Notes under the pieces: model-generated | The model's database searches: none | What the model was told of the DNA's origin: nothing | The model's input: only the letters and a program-made list of their open reading frames with translations | Part shown: in pieces, positions 23,455 to 35,155 of the stretch | How the letters are laid out: each line of letters begins with the position of its first letter | How positions within the stretch are numbered: the stretch's first letter is position 1 | Made by a program: the position numbers and the translations under genes | Assembly: GCF_000276665.1 (NCBI RefSeq) | Contig: NW_004955460.1 | Span: 301,802-365,801 of the forward strand | From: Chinchilla lanigera | Lineage: Eukaryota > Chordata > Mammalia > Rodentia > Chinchillidae | DNA length: 64,000 nt | Direction: 5' to 3'

Positions 23455-23700
23455 AGTGTAGACTGTCTTTCTGTATCTCCCATGCTTCAGGCTGGCATCA
23501 GGTATAGACAGTCCCATCACAAATCTGCTCAAGTTCTCCCAAGAACTGAAGATAGCACTCTCTGACTGGGTACACATGCAGGGCTCTGGAAACAGTTCTG
23601 TGTACGTATCCTGGGATTTTGCAAAGTTAACAGGGCATACCTACTTCCTCAGCTGGTTTGCTGGTCCTCATCTGCTGCCTCATTACACAAAACAGATAAA
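23455..23700 (-). repeat. Partial ERV LTR related to 22000-22515
   Basis: Shares ordered segments with the LTR to its left (caggctggcatcaggtatag; caagaactgaagatagcact; atgcagggctctggaaac). Truncated. Confidence 0.5.
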
Positions 23701-24009
23701 CAAAAAACCTTTTAAGTATGTGGCAAAACAGAAATAAGAAGCAAGGCTGGTAAATACATAAAATTGGATGGAAATAGCATGGAGGAGATGGACAGGGAAT
23801 TGCTTTATATAATTTAGATTTTTGAACTATGCCTGTTTTAATATTAAAAGTAGGCTTAATCTTATAAGACAGTAAAACCTAAAATTGAATACAAATGGAA
23901 ACAAATGCTCTGATTATAAAATGGGCAACATACATGCACAGAGAAAAGAATTATTTCACATAGGTTTTGAAAACTCAAGCCATCCTTTATGGATATTTAT
24001 TAATTTATT

Positions 24010-24175
24010 GTACTGGGATTGAACCCAGGACTTTTATACTAAGCTACCTTTCCATTCCTTTCGATTTTTTATTTTGAGATAGGGTTTTGTTAAGGTGCTA
24101 AGTTTTCCAGGCTGTAGTCAAACTTGAGAGTCTTGTGCCTCAGCCATCCAGAGCTCTAGGATTGTGGGTTTTATT
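24010..24175 (-). repeat. SINE composite (ID-like/B1-like), diverged
   Basis: Contains tactgggattgaacccagga, then tgagatagggttttgttaag and cctcagccatccagagctct. Confidence 0.65.
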
Positions 24176-24714
24176 TTAAGGTAAGTATAGAAAAAATTGA
24201 AATTTTATAGCATTGGGATAGGAGAGTGGGCTGAAGGGGTATTTTTATGCATGAAGTCCCCAGAGAAAAGAAGGCACACAGAGCAGCAACAACAGCAAGC
24301 AGCAGTGTGTTTATTGTCTGACTCGTATATATTAGCTGTTACCAAGTTTACATTCTTATATATTGTTATAACCGTGTAGTGCATGTGCAGTTGTCTGTGC
24401 TAAGTCATGCTTATATAAGTGTATCCCGCTGTGCACCTGCTCCAAACAGCAGGGTCATGGCATTATGCATCCTCAGATGCCCCTCAGTCTTTGAAGCAAT
24501 CTGCTGTGGCTCCCCACATGTAATACTTTTATTTCTACTGATATTTAATTAGAATTGGTAGTCTGAAGGTATTTCACATATATTTTAGGCTAAAATAAAT
24601 AAAGGGATTGTTATCAGGAATCAATATTTTTAGTGAAAGAGATGAAAATTAATAAAGTAGTCATACAAAAGTTCTGAGTTATAAACTGTATAAAATCTTC
24701 ATAAACAAGGTGAA

Positions 24715-24975
24715 CACTTGCTGGGTGTGGTGGCACATGCCTTTTTTCCTAGCACTTGGGAGGATTGCCCTGAGTTCAAGGCCAGCCTGGGCTACATAGT
24801 AAGTTCAAGGCCAGTTTGAACTATAAAGCAAGACCCTGGCTCAAATAAACAAACAAAAAAAGATGGACATTATAATCTCAGCACTTGGCAGGCCAAGGCA
24901 GGAGGATCAACTGTAAGTTCAAGGCCAGCCTGAACTACATCATGAGACCCTGTCTCAAAAAACCAAAAAACAAAG
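24715..24975 (+). repeat. Two adjacent B1 SINEs
   Basis: The first body is about 24718-24845 (gctgggtgtggtggcacatg ... caaggccagcctgggctaca ... duplicated segment). The second is about 24863-24965 (atctcagcacttggcaggcc ... gttcaaggccagcctgaact). Each has an A-rich tail. Confidence 0.85.
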
Positions 24976-25004
24976 GGTGATCAGAAGTGATAGCCACCTT
25001 GTCT

Positions 25005-25455
25005 GTATCTGTTAGCGCTCACCAGAAACAGATTTCATGCAATATATGCAAATATATAAGAATTTACAAGATTGGATTAGAATGGCCACCCACAGAGTCA
25101 GGTGTAGAAGAATGCAAAAGGTCTTTCTGCTCACTGGAGACTGAAGGATCCAGGCCTTGGCCTGGAGCTCAGTGCAGTGCCTGTGCAAGCCTGTATCAGG
25201 AGGCCAAGTGTCAGGGGTGGAGGCTGAAGGGTCTGAGCTGGAAGCCAGGAGACAATGTCCTAGGTGAAGGTGAAGCTGAAGAAACAGAAGCAGATCCTTC
25301 CTTCTTCATTTCCCCTTTATACCATTCAGGTGGCAAACCACCCTAGTGTGAGTCTTCTGTCTTCAGTAAACCTCAGCCACACTCAGAACTGTGCTGATCC
25401 AATTCAGCTGGGCTTTTCTTACTCAAGTTGACACCATCAGTTAACTATCACACTT
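25005..25455 (-). repeat. ERVL-type (MLT2-like) solo LTR, antisense
   Basis: Starts tgttagcgctcaccagaaac and ends ttgacaccatcagttaacta. Its right end is the reverse complement of the left end of the LTR at 20950-21380, including the shared acaattgga/gatcagca region. Confidence 0.75.
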
Positions 25456-25689
25456 ACTTTCTTCCCAATTTTAGGTACATTTGAACATTTTGCCACTACA
25501 TATGATGTTTGTGGTTCATTTTTTTGTACACACTTTATATGAAGTTAAAGAAATTCCCTTCTTTGGCAAAAAATTATAAATACATGGTGAACTTTACCAA
25601 ATGATTGTTACTATTTATCAATATAATCTCTTTTTATTATGTTGTTATGATAAGATACACCCATAAGCACTTACACTTAAATTACATTT

Positions 25690-25985
25690 ACATAGCTTTT
25701 TTAAAAAATTTTTTTAGGTTTCTGACTTTTGAAGAAAAAAGAACAAAAACAAAATAACAAAACAAAAATAAGAACAAAACACAAAAACTATAAAAATGAT
25801 ACAGAATTTCAAAACAAGATGATAGGAAATCAACAATGTCTGTTGTATTACTTATTGTTATCTTCGAAGTAGTTGCTCAGATTATCAGTTATAGGTGTGC
25901 AAGACTGATCAAATAATTAAACATTAACTATTCCTTTCAATAAACCAATAGAAATTAGTAGTACAACTATCTTAGCTATCTGGTG
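25690..25985 (-). repeat. L1 3'-end-like segment, copy 1
   Basis: About 250 bases from 25735 recur, diverged, at 26535-26790 in the same orientation (shared caacaatgtctgttgtatta, ttagtagtacaactatctta). The second copy runs into L1 ORF2 sequence, so this is probably another L1 3' UTR end. Confidence 0.5.
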
Positions 25986-25989
25986 TATA

Positions 25990-26220
25990 TATACATATCT
26001 TTTTTGTGTGGCTATGATAAAATACTTAAAATAAACAGTTTAAAAGGGAGGAAGGCTAATTTTGGCTTCTGGTTTCAGAAGTTTCAGTCCATGGTCATTT
26101 AGCTCCGTTGCTTTGGGCCTGTGATGGCATAGTACATGGTGGCAGAGGTTTAAGTTGAAGGAGGTATCCAGGAAGGAAAAAGACAAAAGAATGGGCCAGG
26201 ATCCCAATACTGTATATAAA
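25990..26220 (+). repeat. LTR fragment related to 50740-51150
   Basis: Contains gtgtggctatgataaaatac, tttaaaagggaggaaggcta and tttcagtccatggtcattta, the left part of the same LTR family seen at 50740. Confidence 0.55.
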
Positions 26221-26359
26221 AATCAATTTAGCATTCTTGACATAAACACAACTTATTCATGATGCTTTGTGTGTGTTTCTATGTTTCTTTATCACCTTAT
26301 TTGGGTTTATTAATATTTGCTTAGGATTTTTTCATCTATTCTTGTGAGTCAGGTTGACA

Positions 26360-26530
26360 TTTTTGTTTGTCTGTTTATTTTTGTGTTTTTAGATGGATTC
26401 TTGCTGTATTGTCCAGGCTGATCTTGAACCTCTGGGCTGAGACAATCCTATTTCAGTCTCCAGACTAGCTGGGAGTAATGGCATGTGCCACTGTGCCAGG
26501 CCATTATTTATTTATTTATTTATTTATTTT
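26360..26530 (-). repeat. B1-like SINE with (TTTA)n
   Basis: Antisense: tgctgtattgtccaggctga ... ctgggagtaatggcatgtgc, followed by a TTTA run at about 26500-26530. Confidence 0.7.
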
Positions 26531-26534
26531 AAGA

Positions 26535-27900
26535 AATAAAAGAAGGAAAACAACAAACGGACATCCATTTACAAGATAGCATAAGAACAGTGCAAACAAA
26601 ACAGAGTTACAGACAAAGCTGTTGGAAATTAACAGTGGTTGTATTACTTACTGATATCTTCAAAGTGGTTTCTCAAGAAAACACAAGATTGCTCAAACAA
26701 GTAATCATTAGCTGTTCCTTTCTGTAGAGGAATAGAAAACAGTAGTACAACTATGTTAGCTATCTTGTGTGTACATACTTACATAATTTCCCTTTCTTTC
26801 CCTTCTCTTTTCCCACACCCCAGTTGACCTTTACTTTTGAGCATTTTCCTTTCATTTCACAATGTCTATCATGCCTCCTAGTTTTTATTCACTTTTTCAG
26901 GTCTTACACTTTGCAAAGGTGGTGATAAGACTTGAAAACTGTTCCAAGTAGCAAAAAGTTGTCCCCCAGAGAACCAGCTAAGTACTGCAAATTACTGTAA
27001 CTTTCAGTTAACCATGTGGGCCCTCAGGAGGCCAGGGAGGCAGTCAGGGCACCAGCACAGACAAACTGAGACAATACAATTCTTACACCTGCAGGTCTGA
27101 TTTATTTCACTTATGAGTATGATCTCTAGTTGTGACCATTTACTTATAAAAGCCTTGAGTTTATCTTTCTTTATAGCTGAGTAATATTTCATTATATGAA
27201 AGTATCACAATTTTTTTATCCAATCCTCAGTGTATGGGCATTTGTGTTGCTTCCACAATTTAGCTATCACAAATTGCACTGCAATGAATCTTTTTTTAAA
27301 TGTCCTTTTCAGGTTTTGATCTGAGGATTATGCTGACCTCATAAAATGAATTGGAAGGTGTTTCTTGTTTTCAATTCTCTGAGAGAATTCACTGATAAAG
27401 CTCTGTGGACCTGATATTGTCTTTGTGGTATTTAAAAAAAAATTCAATTTTTCCATAAATATTGAAGAAGAAAGATTTTCTGTTTCATATTGTGCCAGCT
27501 TTGGAAGTTTCATTAGGCTAGGAATTTGTTCATTTTATCAAAATTATTATGTTTGTTGGCATAAAGTCTTGTACTAGACTATTATCTTGTGTCTTGATAT
27601 TCATGATTTGTGTCTTTATTTTTTTGTAGTTACTCTTGCTAGAGGCTTATAAAATTTACTTGTTTTCCCAAAAATTAACTTTTGGATTTGAGATGCTTAT
27701 TTTCTATTCAATTTCTGATTTTATTTTTCTATAGTATGCTTCATCTATTTTTTTGTGTTTAATTTTCTTAATTTTTTTTTAGGACACTTACATTATCTTT
27801 TACTTTTTCTTCTTTTCTCATCTGGGTGTATTAGGCTGTGTATTTCTGTGAATAGCTTTCACTGCATTCTACAAGTTTTCATATGTTATATTTTCATTAT
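26535..27900 (-). mobile_element. Old L1 LINE: ORF2 C-terminus and 3' UTR, antisense
   Basis: On the minus strand 27080-27190 reads MKYYSAIKKDKLKAFISKWS and continues LEIILISEINQT, the conserved C-terminal part of L1 ORF2. Further right, 27300-27780 matches antisense ORF2 reverse-transcriptase sequence (gattatgctgacctcataaa; aggaatttgttcattttatc). Stops and indels break the frame. Confidence 0.8.
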
Positions 27901-27923
27901 CACTTAATTTAAAATATTTTCTA

Positions 27924-28035
27924 GGCTAGGTGTGGTGGCACATGCCTGTAATCCCAGCACTTGGGAGGCGAAGGGAGGAAGAGCACCACAAGTTTGAGGC
28001 TAGCTTGTACTACATAGCAAGTTCAAGGGTAAATA
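27924..28035 (+). repeat. B1 SINE
   Basis: ctaggtgtggtggcacatgc, cctgtaatcccagcacttgg, then a shortened tail region. It lies within old L1 sequence. Confidence 0.85.
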
Positions 28036-28589
28036 TATACATATATCCCCTCTCCAAATATAGGTTTTGGAGAACTACAACTTATAAGTTTAAGAAGTAC
28101 TTTTTTATACTTAGATTGTTATATTTTAAAAATTACTAACGAATGAGTATTGAATATTATGAAATGTTGTTTCCCCCAATATGATTGTTTATATGATTAT
28201 ATTTTCCCTTTCATCTGAACATGTAGTGAATATATTTTCTTGCCTGAAATAAAGTCTACTCTGTCATAATATTTTATTTTTTAATACATTGATTGAATGC
28301 CTTCAAGTTTTAGCCCATGTTTTTCCCATGGTTTAAAAGTTTCTGTAACAGAAATTTTGAAAAGTTGAGGTGTAATCTAGTGGCACTGTTCTCAGTAAGC
28401 TTTGAAGATGTGTACCTCTGTGAAAGCTCCACCCTGCAAGGAAATAGAATATACCGTGCTCTCAGGAAGTTTCTCCTGCTCCTGTGGAGTCAGTCCTTTC
28501 CACCCCAAAGCAATTTCTGTTGAGTTCTTTCAACTTAGATGAGTTTTGCCAGTTCCAGAACTTCATACAAGTGTACAAGGTATCTTGAG

Positions 28590-29455
28590 TATCTAGTTTT
28601 TTTCATTCTACATATTGTTTCTCAGATTTGTGTATGTGATTGTCTCTATCAGAAGCTCCTTCTCATTGCTGAGTAGTATTTTCTTTTATGAATAGTTCAC
28701 ACTGTATTTATCCATTTTCCTGTTGATGGATAGTTAGACTATTTCTGGTTTGGGGCTATTATGACTAAAGCTACTATTCTCTCATAGAAAGCTGTGTGAG
28801 GACATGTTTTAATTTCTCTTATGAAATACCTGGAGTGGAACTGCTGGGTCATGGGGTAGATGGTTATATTCTTAGAATACCAAAAAAGGGTTTTCAATAG
28901 TATTTATGCATTTTACACTCCTACCAGCAATGCAGGAGGCTTCTAGCTGCTCTATATCCTTGCCAATATTTTGAATTCTTTGCCTTTTAGAATGTAAGCT
29001 ATTCATTCTAGAGAATATATAATGAACTCATTCAGGAATCCACTGAGTATTGTTTAAGTTTTTATTTCTGTGATGACTAAACTATTGATTAATTTCTCAT
29101 GTGTCTATTAGCTATGTATTTGTGTGTGAAGACTTGTTTTGGTCATTTTAAATTTGTGTTTCTCTGAGCTCTTCAATCCACGTGTAAATGTTTTTGCAAA
29201 TATGTGTTGTAAATATTTTCAGCCTGCCCATGCCTTGGTTATTCATTTTTCTCAAGTGTCTTTGGACAAGCAGAAAATTTTGCTATTGCGAAGCTTAATT
29301 TATCAATGTATGTTCTATAGAAGTGCTTTTTCTGTACTTCTAGAGGAATGTTTATCTATAGTATGGGTATAAAGATAGAATTATGTTTATCCTCATGCTT
29401 TATAGCTTAAACTTTTAGATTCATGTCTATGATCTGTTTCAAAGTAGTTTTTGTG
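28590..29455 (-). mobile_element. Old L1 LINE 3' portion, antisense
   Basis: Antisense L1 landmarks in order: attgctgagtagtattttct, ttcctgttgatggatagtta, ggagtggaactgctgggtca, cactcctaccagcaatgcag. No intact frame. Confidence 0.8.
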
Positions 29456-29469
29456 TACTGTGTGAAATA

Positions 29470-29870
29470 GGTGTTTGCATAGTGTGAACGTCCCCATCCA
29501 AACTCATGTGGTGGTGTAGTATCAGATGGAGCCAGATAAAACCATGAAGAGGTGATTTGCTCAGGAGCTTAGAGCCCTTATTTGTGGATTAATGGATCAG
29601 TGAGTTATTACGTTATCTTGAGAGTGGGTCTCTTAAAAATGCCAGTTGGCTTTGTGTCTTGGATGGGCCCCTCTTGCTATTTGGTACCCTGTGCTGTCTC
29701 ATGATACTGTGGTGTCCTCACCAGCAGGAATGTGCTCACCCCTCAAGGGTCCTCATATGTGGACCCTTGACTTTGGTCCTCCCAGCCTCTAGGACCATGA
29801 GCTACATAAACTTTTGTTCTTTATAAATTACCCAGTATGTGTATGCAGTTACAACACCAGAAAATGGTTG
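29470..29870 (+). repeat. MaLR-type solo LTR
   Basis: Ends with the classic MaLR 3' pattern ttgttctttataaattaccc followed by agtatgtgtatgcagttaca, preceded by 'ggtcctcccagcctctagga'. Confidence 0.8.
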
Positions 29871-30079
29871 CTATAAAATAGCTTGTGCCATCCTGCTCTG
29901 TCCTGACCAGAAAATGAATCATTCTGTCTAGCACATCCGTGCTGCATATACTTTTTGCCCAGTAGTAACTTGGTAGCTGTCTGGGTTATCAGCTCTATGG
30001 GGCTCAGGACTATTTGGTTCCAGGAATCCACCAAGGATCTTGGAACATGTCCTCTGTGGATGAGGGGGAGCTACTTACC

Positions 30080-30207
30080 GTATTCAGTAAATGGTTAGTT
30101 GAATGAATATAGCATGTGGAAGTGTTTGAATGCTTGGTCTTGGACAGTCTCCTTTTACTCAAATCTTGGCTCTTTACTAGCTATGTGATTCTGGGTAAGT
30201 TGATCAG

Positions 30208-30210
<3 letters not shown>
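30080..30210 (+). repeat. MIR SINE
   Basis: tcaaatcttggctctttact and agctatgtgattctgggtaa are MIR core signatures. Confidence 0.75.

Positions 30211-30254
<44 letters not shown>
30210..30254 (+). repeat. (TC)n microsatellite
   Basis: Dinucleotide CT run. Confidence 0.97.
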
Positions 30255-30257
<3 letters not shown>

Positions 30258-30435
30258 AGTACTGAGGATTGAACCTAGAACTTTTGCACTGAGCAACATT
30301 TCCATCCTTTTAAAATTCTGACAGAGGGTCTCAATAAGTCGCCTAGTTGGTTGGGCTGGAACTTTGAGCTCTTCCTGCTTCAACCTCCCACAGTACTGGG
30401 GTGATGGGTATATGCCACCATACCAGGCTATTATT
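30255..30435 (-). repeat. ID-like/B1-like SINE composite
   Basis: gtagtactgaggattgaacc, then acagagggtctcaataagtc and gtactggggtgatgggtata. Confidence 0.65.
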
Positions 30436-30544
30436 TTCAGCTTAAAGTAAGGATATATAAAAGTAGCTATTTCATGGATGATACATGAAATATATACCAG
30501 TATATATTATTACTATAGTTCAGTGTTAGTAAAGTAGCAGGAAA

Positions 30545-30720
30545 GAGGGTGTGATGGGTTTAATTATGTCCAGAAAATAAGATACTGTATGTTTGAGCTG
30601 TAACTCTGAGGACCTCAAGTGTGGACTTATTTGGAGTTAGAATTTTTACAGAGCTAATCAAGTTGAGGTGATTAGAGTAGGTCTTACTGTTCCATGACTG
30701 GTGTCCTTATAGAAAGGGGG
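30545..30720 (+). repeat. MLT1-type LTR fragment
   Basis: gtttaattatgtccagaaaa, gtggacttatttggagttag and ggtgtccttatagaaagggg match the MLT1 layout. Confidence 0.7.
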
Positions 30721-30738
30721 ATTTGTACACACATTTGC

Positions 30739-30765
30739 ACACACACACACACACACACACACACA
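30739..30765 (+). repeat. (CA)n microsatellite
   Basis: Perfect CA run. Confidence 0.97.
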
Positions 30766-31385
30766 ACTTGTACATGCAGGCATGTGCACAAGGAGGACAT
30801 TGTAGGATGATGAAGACAGTGATTTACAAGGCAAGAAATGCAAAAGTCTGCCAGCAGCCACCAAAATCTAGGAAACAGGACAGAATAATTGTTTCTCGTA
30901 GTCCTCAGAAAGAACCAGCTCCCTGATAACCTCCTTCTCAAGCTGTTAGACACGTCTACACCACCACTTTGTGTTGCTTCATAAGAGTGCCCTAGCAAAA
31001 TCACAGGAAGGGACTTTGGGAATGAACTGGCACTCCTTTCTCTGGAGAATACACACCAGCTGGGGACTCCAACTGTCTCGATGACACATTCTTTGTTCCC
31101 ATCGCTTCTGCACACCCTCTCAGCAGATTTCCTGATGATGATGCCAGGTCCAAGGCCCCAAGGGATAGCTGGTGACAGGGCATCCTGTTAGCCTCTAAAA
31201 TAAGGCTTAGAGGCCTTGAACAAATCAACTCTCCTTGTATCAGATCACCTGCCTCCAAGATAAACCAGCCAGGGAATGATAGCTATATCTACCCCTAGCT
31301 GTGAAGGTGGTGGTTGCTGATCAGTGTAAAGGTCAGCCTGATCTTTCCTAACTGTTCCTGTACCCCGTTATAAAAATATCGTTTG

Positions 31386-31484
31386 CCCCATGTGGTGAAA
31401 CATACCTGTAATCCAAGCTACTTGGGATACTGAGGTAGGAGGAACACAAGTCTGAGGCCAGTTTGGGAAACTTAGTGAGACCTT

Positions 31485-31522
<38 letters not shown>

Positions 31523-31605
31523 GTCTGTGAGGTGTAGCACAGTAGTAGAGCACTTGTCTAATATGTGTGAGGTCTTGAGTTCAGTCTCAGGACAGCAAGA
31601 CGGAG
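31386..31605 (+). repeat. B1-like and ID-like SINEs with (AATC)n
   Basis: B1-like body about 31390-31485. A perfect AATC run lies at about 31487-31519. An ID-like body is at about 31525-31600 (gtagcacagtagtagagcac). Confidence 0.75.
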
Positions 31606-31705
31606 GGACGGGGGTGGGGGCGGGGGAGAAGAAGGGAGAGAGAGAGACAGGGCGAGGGCAAGGGTGAGAGAGACAGAGACAGAGGCAGACAGAGTGACAG
31701 AAGAG
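31600..31705 (+). repeat. GA-rich low-complexity tract
   Basis: Purine-only or nearly so on the plus strand, including a gagagagagacag run. Probably expanded from the SINE tail. Confidence 0.85.
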
Positions 31706-31857
31706 GGAAAACAGAACAACCCCCTAGAAGCATATCCAAACTATATCTTGAATATAAGCTGTCTGTGTCACTTTTTTCTCTTGCAGCATGCAATTAATGA
31801 GTTTCAGAACAGCATATGGAACACGGCCCTAGAAATCAGGATCTCTAAAATCTAATC

Positions 31858-32180
31858 TTTTTTTTTTGGAGACAAGGTCTCAGTATGTAGTTCAGGCTGG
31901 CCTTAAACTTGCTTATGTAGTCCAGGCTGGCCTCAAACTCACAGCAATCCTCCTGCCTCAGTCTCCTTAGTGCTGAGATCACAGCTGTGCACCACCATGC
32001 CCAGCTCTAACGTCTCACCTTGACTTCAGAATAATGATCAGATTAAAACACTGTAACCTCTTCTTCTCAGGCTGACCTTGAACTCACTAGGTAGCCCAAG
32101 CTGGCCTAAACTCACAGTGATTCTCCTGCCTCAGCCTCTCAAGTGCTGGTATTATAGGCATGTGCTCCCATCTCTGGCTA
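31858..32180 (-). repeat. Two B1 SINEs, antisense
   Basis: The first is about 31858-32008 (ggagacaaggtctcagtatg, duplicated cctgcctcagtctc segment). The second is about 32060-32180 (ctgaccttgaactcactagg, cctcaagtgctggtatta). Confidence 0.85.
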
Positions 32181-32786
32181 AGCTACTCTTTTTTTTTTCC
32201 TATTCTTATATGCTTACCCAGCCTGTGGCCTGCAGGCTGCATGCCCTCTTTAATGTTTTAATAGAAAATATTTAAAAGTAACAGAAACTTTGTTATTGAT
32301 ATACATATGAGGCTCAAGATAAAACTCAATTAGGCCCAAGCAAGCCAAAAAGGCCAATAGGTTAATTGTTTTCTTATACTGTACTGGAGAAACTAATTTC
32401 AGTTAGAAACAAACTAAAGCAATTTAAGCACGTGTATAAAAATGTATCATCTGTAGATCTCCTTCACTCTCAGTCAGTCCCTCTGGATTTCCTTCTCTGG
32501 ATCCTACTCCTATTCTTCCCTCATAATAAAATATTTTTCTTCCCCCAAATAAATCAGCTTCTGACCGCCCCGGTGAGAGCCACATGGTTGGTCTTCTGGA
32601 GGCCTGGAAGGAAGGGATGCCATCTGTGATTTGTGCCAGAGGGCACATGGTGCCTAGTGCTGCCAACTCTCATCCTAGGGCCACACTGGGTAGTAGGCTG
32701 TGGCCGGAAGTTTTGGCAGAAGCATGTCAACAGGCAGGGTTTTATATATGCCAGTGTCCCCTGGTTCTACACGAAGTATGCCCAGA

Positions 32787-32847
32787 ATGGTCTGTGTTCT
32801 AAGAGACATACACAAGTATGGTCTGTGTTCTAAGAGACATACACAAG
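32787..32847 (+). repeat. 31-bp tandem duplication (2 copies)
   Basis: atggtctgtgttctaagaga followed by catacacaagt is repeated with a period of 31 bases. The copies are near identical. Confidence 0.95.
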
Positions 32848-33474
32848 GAACTTCTTAACAAAAGCTGTTCCTTTATTCACAGATCTGTGAGCATATACTG
32901 TTTTTTTTTTTTTTTTTTCTCATAAATGACCCTACCCTTGGAGATTAGTTATCATACCAGCTGGTAGCCTTCTATGCTGCTTTACTGCTTATATCCAGTA
33001 GGAGTAGGCAGGACACAAATCGTGATGTGTGACCCTGGATTTCCCTTTGCAATAAGGAGCATACACCGTGCCATACCAAAGTGAGTTTATTGACATTCCT
33101 TGAAGGTGGTAGGATAGAAGAGAAAGCACGGCCTGAGTATCACATGACATTTTTCTTGTCAATGTAAGCAAAATCAGCCCAGTAACGTGGACTTCTTCTG
33201 CTATGACTAGAACAAAGACTTTTTTAACAAAATTGTCATAGACGTTTCCTTAGATAAACTTGAAGCTGCAGGAAGTAGGCTAATGGAACAATATTTACTC
33301 TATATACTACCTCTAGGCACCTTTTTTTTTTTTCTACTAGAACAAAGGGACTACATGTCACTAACAGGAAAATAACACTTTCTCTTTTGGACCTCGTGAT
33401 GGTGGGAAGGAACACCCACCCCAGGTTTTAATGATATAGTATTGCAGTAGTTTTAATCATGAACACTGAAATAC

Positions 33475-33514
<40 letters not shown>
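33475..33514 (+). repeat. (AAT)n microsatellite
   Basis: Perfect trinucleotide run. Confidence 0.97.
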
Positions 33515-33515
<1 letters not shown>

Positions 33516-34889
33516 GCACCACATTTGTTATGTAAAGTTCTAACTATTTTCATTTGAAAGTGTTTTCATCTTGACTGGGAAAATATTTGTGGCCTTTGAG
33601 AAATGTTCTGAACTCAAATTTCATGCACGTGGTTTGACACATAGACTGACAAGCTGACTGATACAACATTAGAATTGTCCTGAAAAACTGAGTTCACTGG
33701 CTTGCCACACAACTATTCCTATAGTTAAAGGACACGTGGTCATGTATTAAAAGGAAAGAGATTTAAGTACTGAATATGTAAAACCTTCTCAAAAATCATA
33801 TCGCTTTTTTTCTTAATTTTCTCACCACCTTCCCCTCAACTTTTGTGGTACAAAGTGACGGTAGTAAAAATTTTTCACAACTTTTGCCTGTTTATATACA
33901 AAGGAAGTCACAAAGAATTCAGGAGATCTAGAATGCTTCTTCCTACCCTGTACAGTTGGCTTTTATTTTTGGAATTATCTTCTTCATATTTTAGAGTGAA
34001 ATGTTTGTGCACCCATGAAATTATTATAATACCTTAAAGCATTTTTCAAAATCATAGCATAAAATTTCCCTTATATAAAATTCTTGCTTGTCTCTCAACA
34101 AAGGGTCTTAAAAAAAAAAAAAGCAAACAACACTTACACTTCTTATGCTTCTATTAAAACTCTTGCTAAAACACAATCTTGTTTTAGAGGGGGTGTGATT
34201 ATAGGTGATTAATTTTGCAATTTTCCTCCATGGGGTAAATTCATGCTTTAAGTTTAAAAAACAAGTGTATATTGCTTTTTAAACAAACAGATCTGCCTTA
34301 CCCTTTAAATTATATTATTTGAAGTGGTTCATGGCTCCACCTGTTGCAATGCATGGGAAAATTTAGTTTTACGGCCATTTCTTCATATATATGAGAAAAT
34401 TACATATGATTTTACAATCAGACTTAGGTATGAGGTAAAAGATCCTTCTAGGGACTGATTACTCAGCTTCACTACCCTTGATTTTCTTCCTCCAAGGAAG
34501 GCTCAAATGGAATGCTACAGCTAAGTTAAGTGAACTTCACATTTTCTCAGGTGACTTTGACATCAGTATCTCTTCATAGCATTTTGCACTTTTATGAAAT
34601 GCTGTTCTTGTTACACTTGGTGAACTACATCTTGGGCAAGGCATCTATGGTAGAGATGGTGGATAAGGAAAAGTTAGTTGAAAAATCACTAACGCCCAAG
34701 TTACATATTTATGTATAATTTTTTATTATAACCTGTTCTTTCTGTATATGGTAAATATTAACTAATATAATTAATAGATTAAGTAGACATTTATGAAGTT
34801 GTAAAGCTCTCCAGGAGCAGACTCTTATTTTTTGAGCACTTTTCTTCCTTTCCAACGCTTGACAAATAATAGAAGTACTAAAAAATAAG

Positions 34890-35155
34890 TGGGTGTAGTG
34901 GTGTATGTCTGTAATCTCAGTATTCTTGGAGGCTTGAGACAGGAGGATCACAAGTTTGAGTCAAGCCCGGGCAACCTAGTGATTTAATGAGACCCTGCCT
35001 CAAAAGTAGAAAAAGAAAAAAGGCTGAGAATGCAGCTCAGTGGAAAGGCCCTGGGTTACATCTCCAGTGCTGTGGGAAAAAGACCGGGGGGGGGGGTTGG
35101 GGATGTACTTCAGTTCAGTTCTGGGTTTAGTCCCCACTACCACAAAAAACAAGTA
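34890..35155 (+). repeat. B1-like plus ID-like SINEs
   Basis: B1-like about 34890-35010 (tgtctgtaatctcagtattc). ID-like pieces at about 35023-35075 and 35092-35145 are separated by an 11-base G run. Confidence 0.7.

Larger units (their letters stand above)
32190..34885. other. Intergenic, low in named repeats
   Basis: No gene seen. Holds a 31-bp tandem duplication (32787-32847), a T homopolymer at 32901-32919 and an (AAT)n run at 33475-33514. Confidence 0.55.

Noticed and set aside
24281..24310. Short CAG/CAA run as a polyglutamine coding repeat
   Set aside because: No exon context, splice sites or surrounding protein-coding signal.
24987..25346. 119-codon plus-strand open frame
   Set aside because: Lies wholly inside an antisense LTR, with no protein-family resemblance.
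30658..31258. Overlapping minus-strand open frames of up to 143 codons
   Set aside because: They run through an MLT1 fragment and a CA microsatellite and show no conserved motif.
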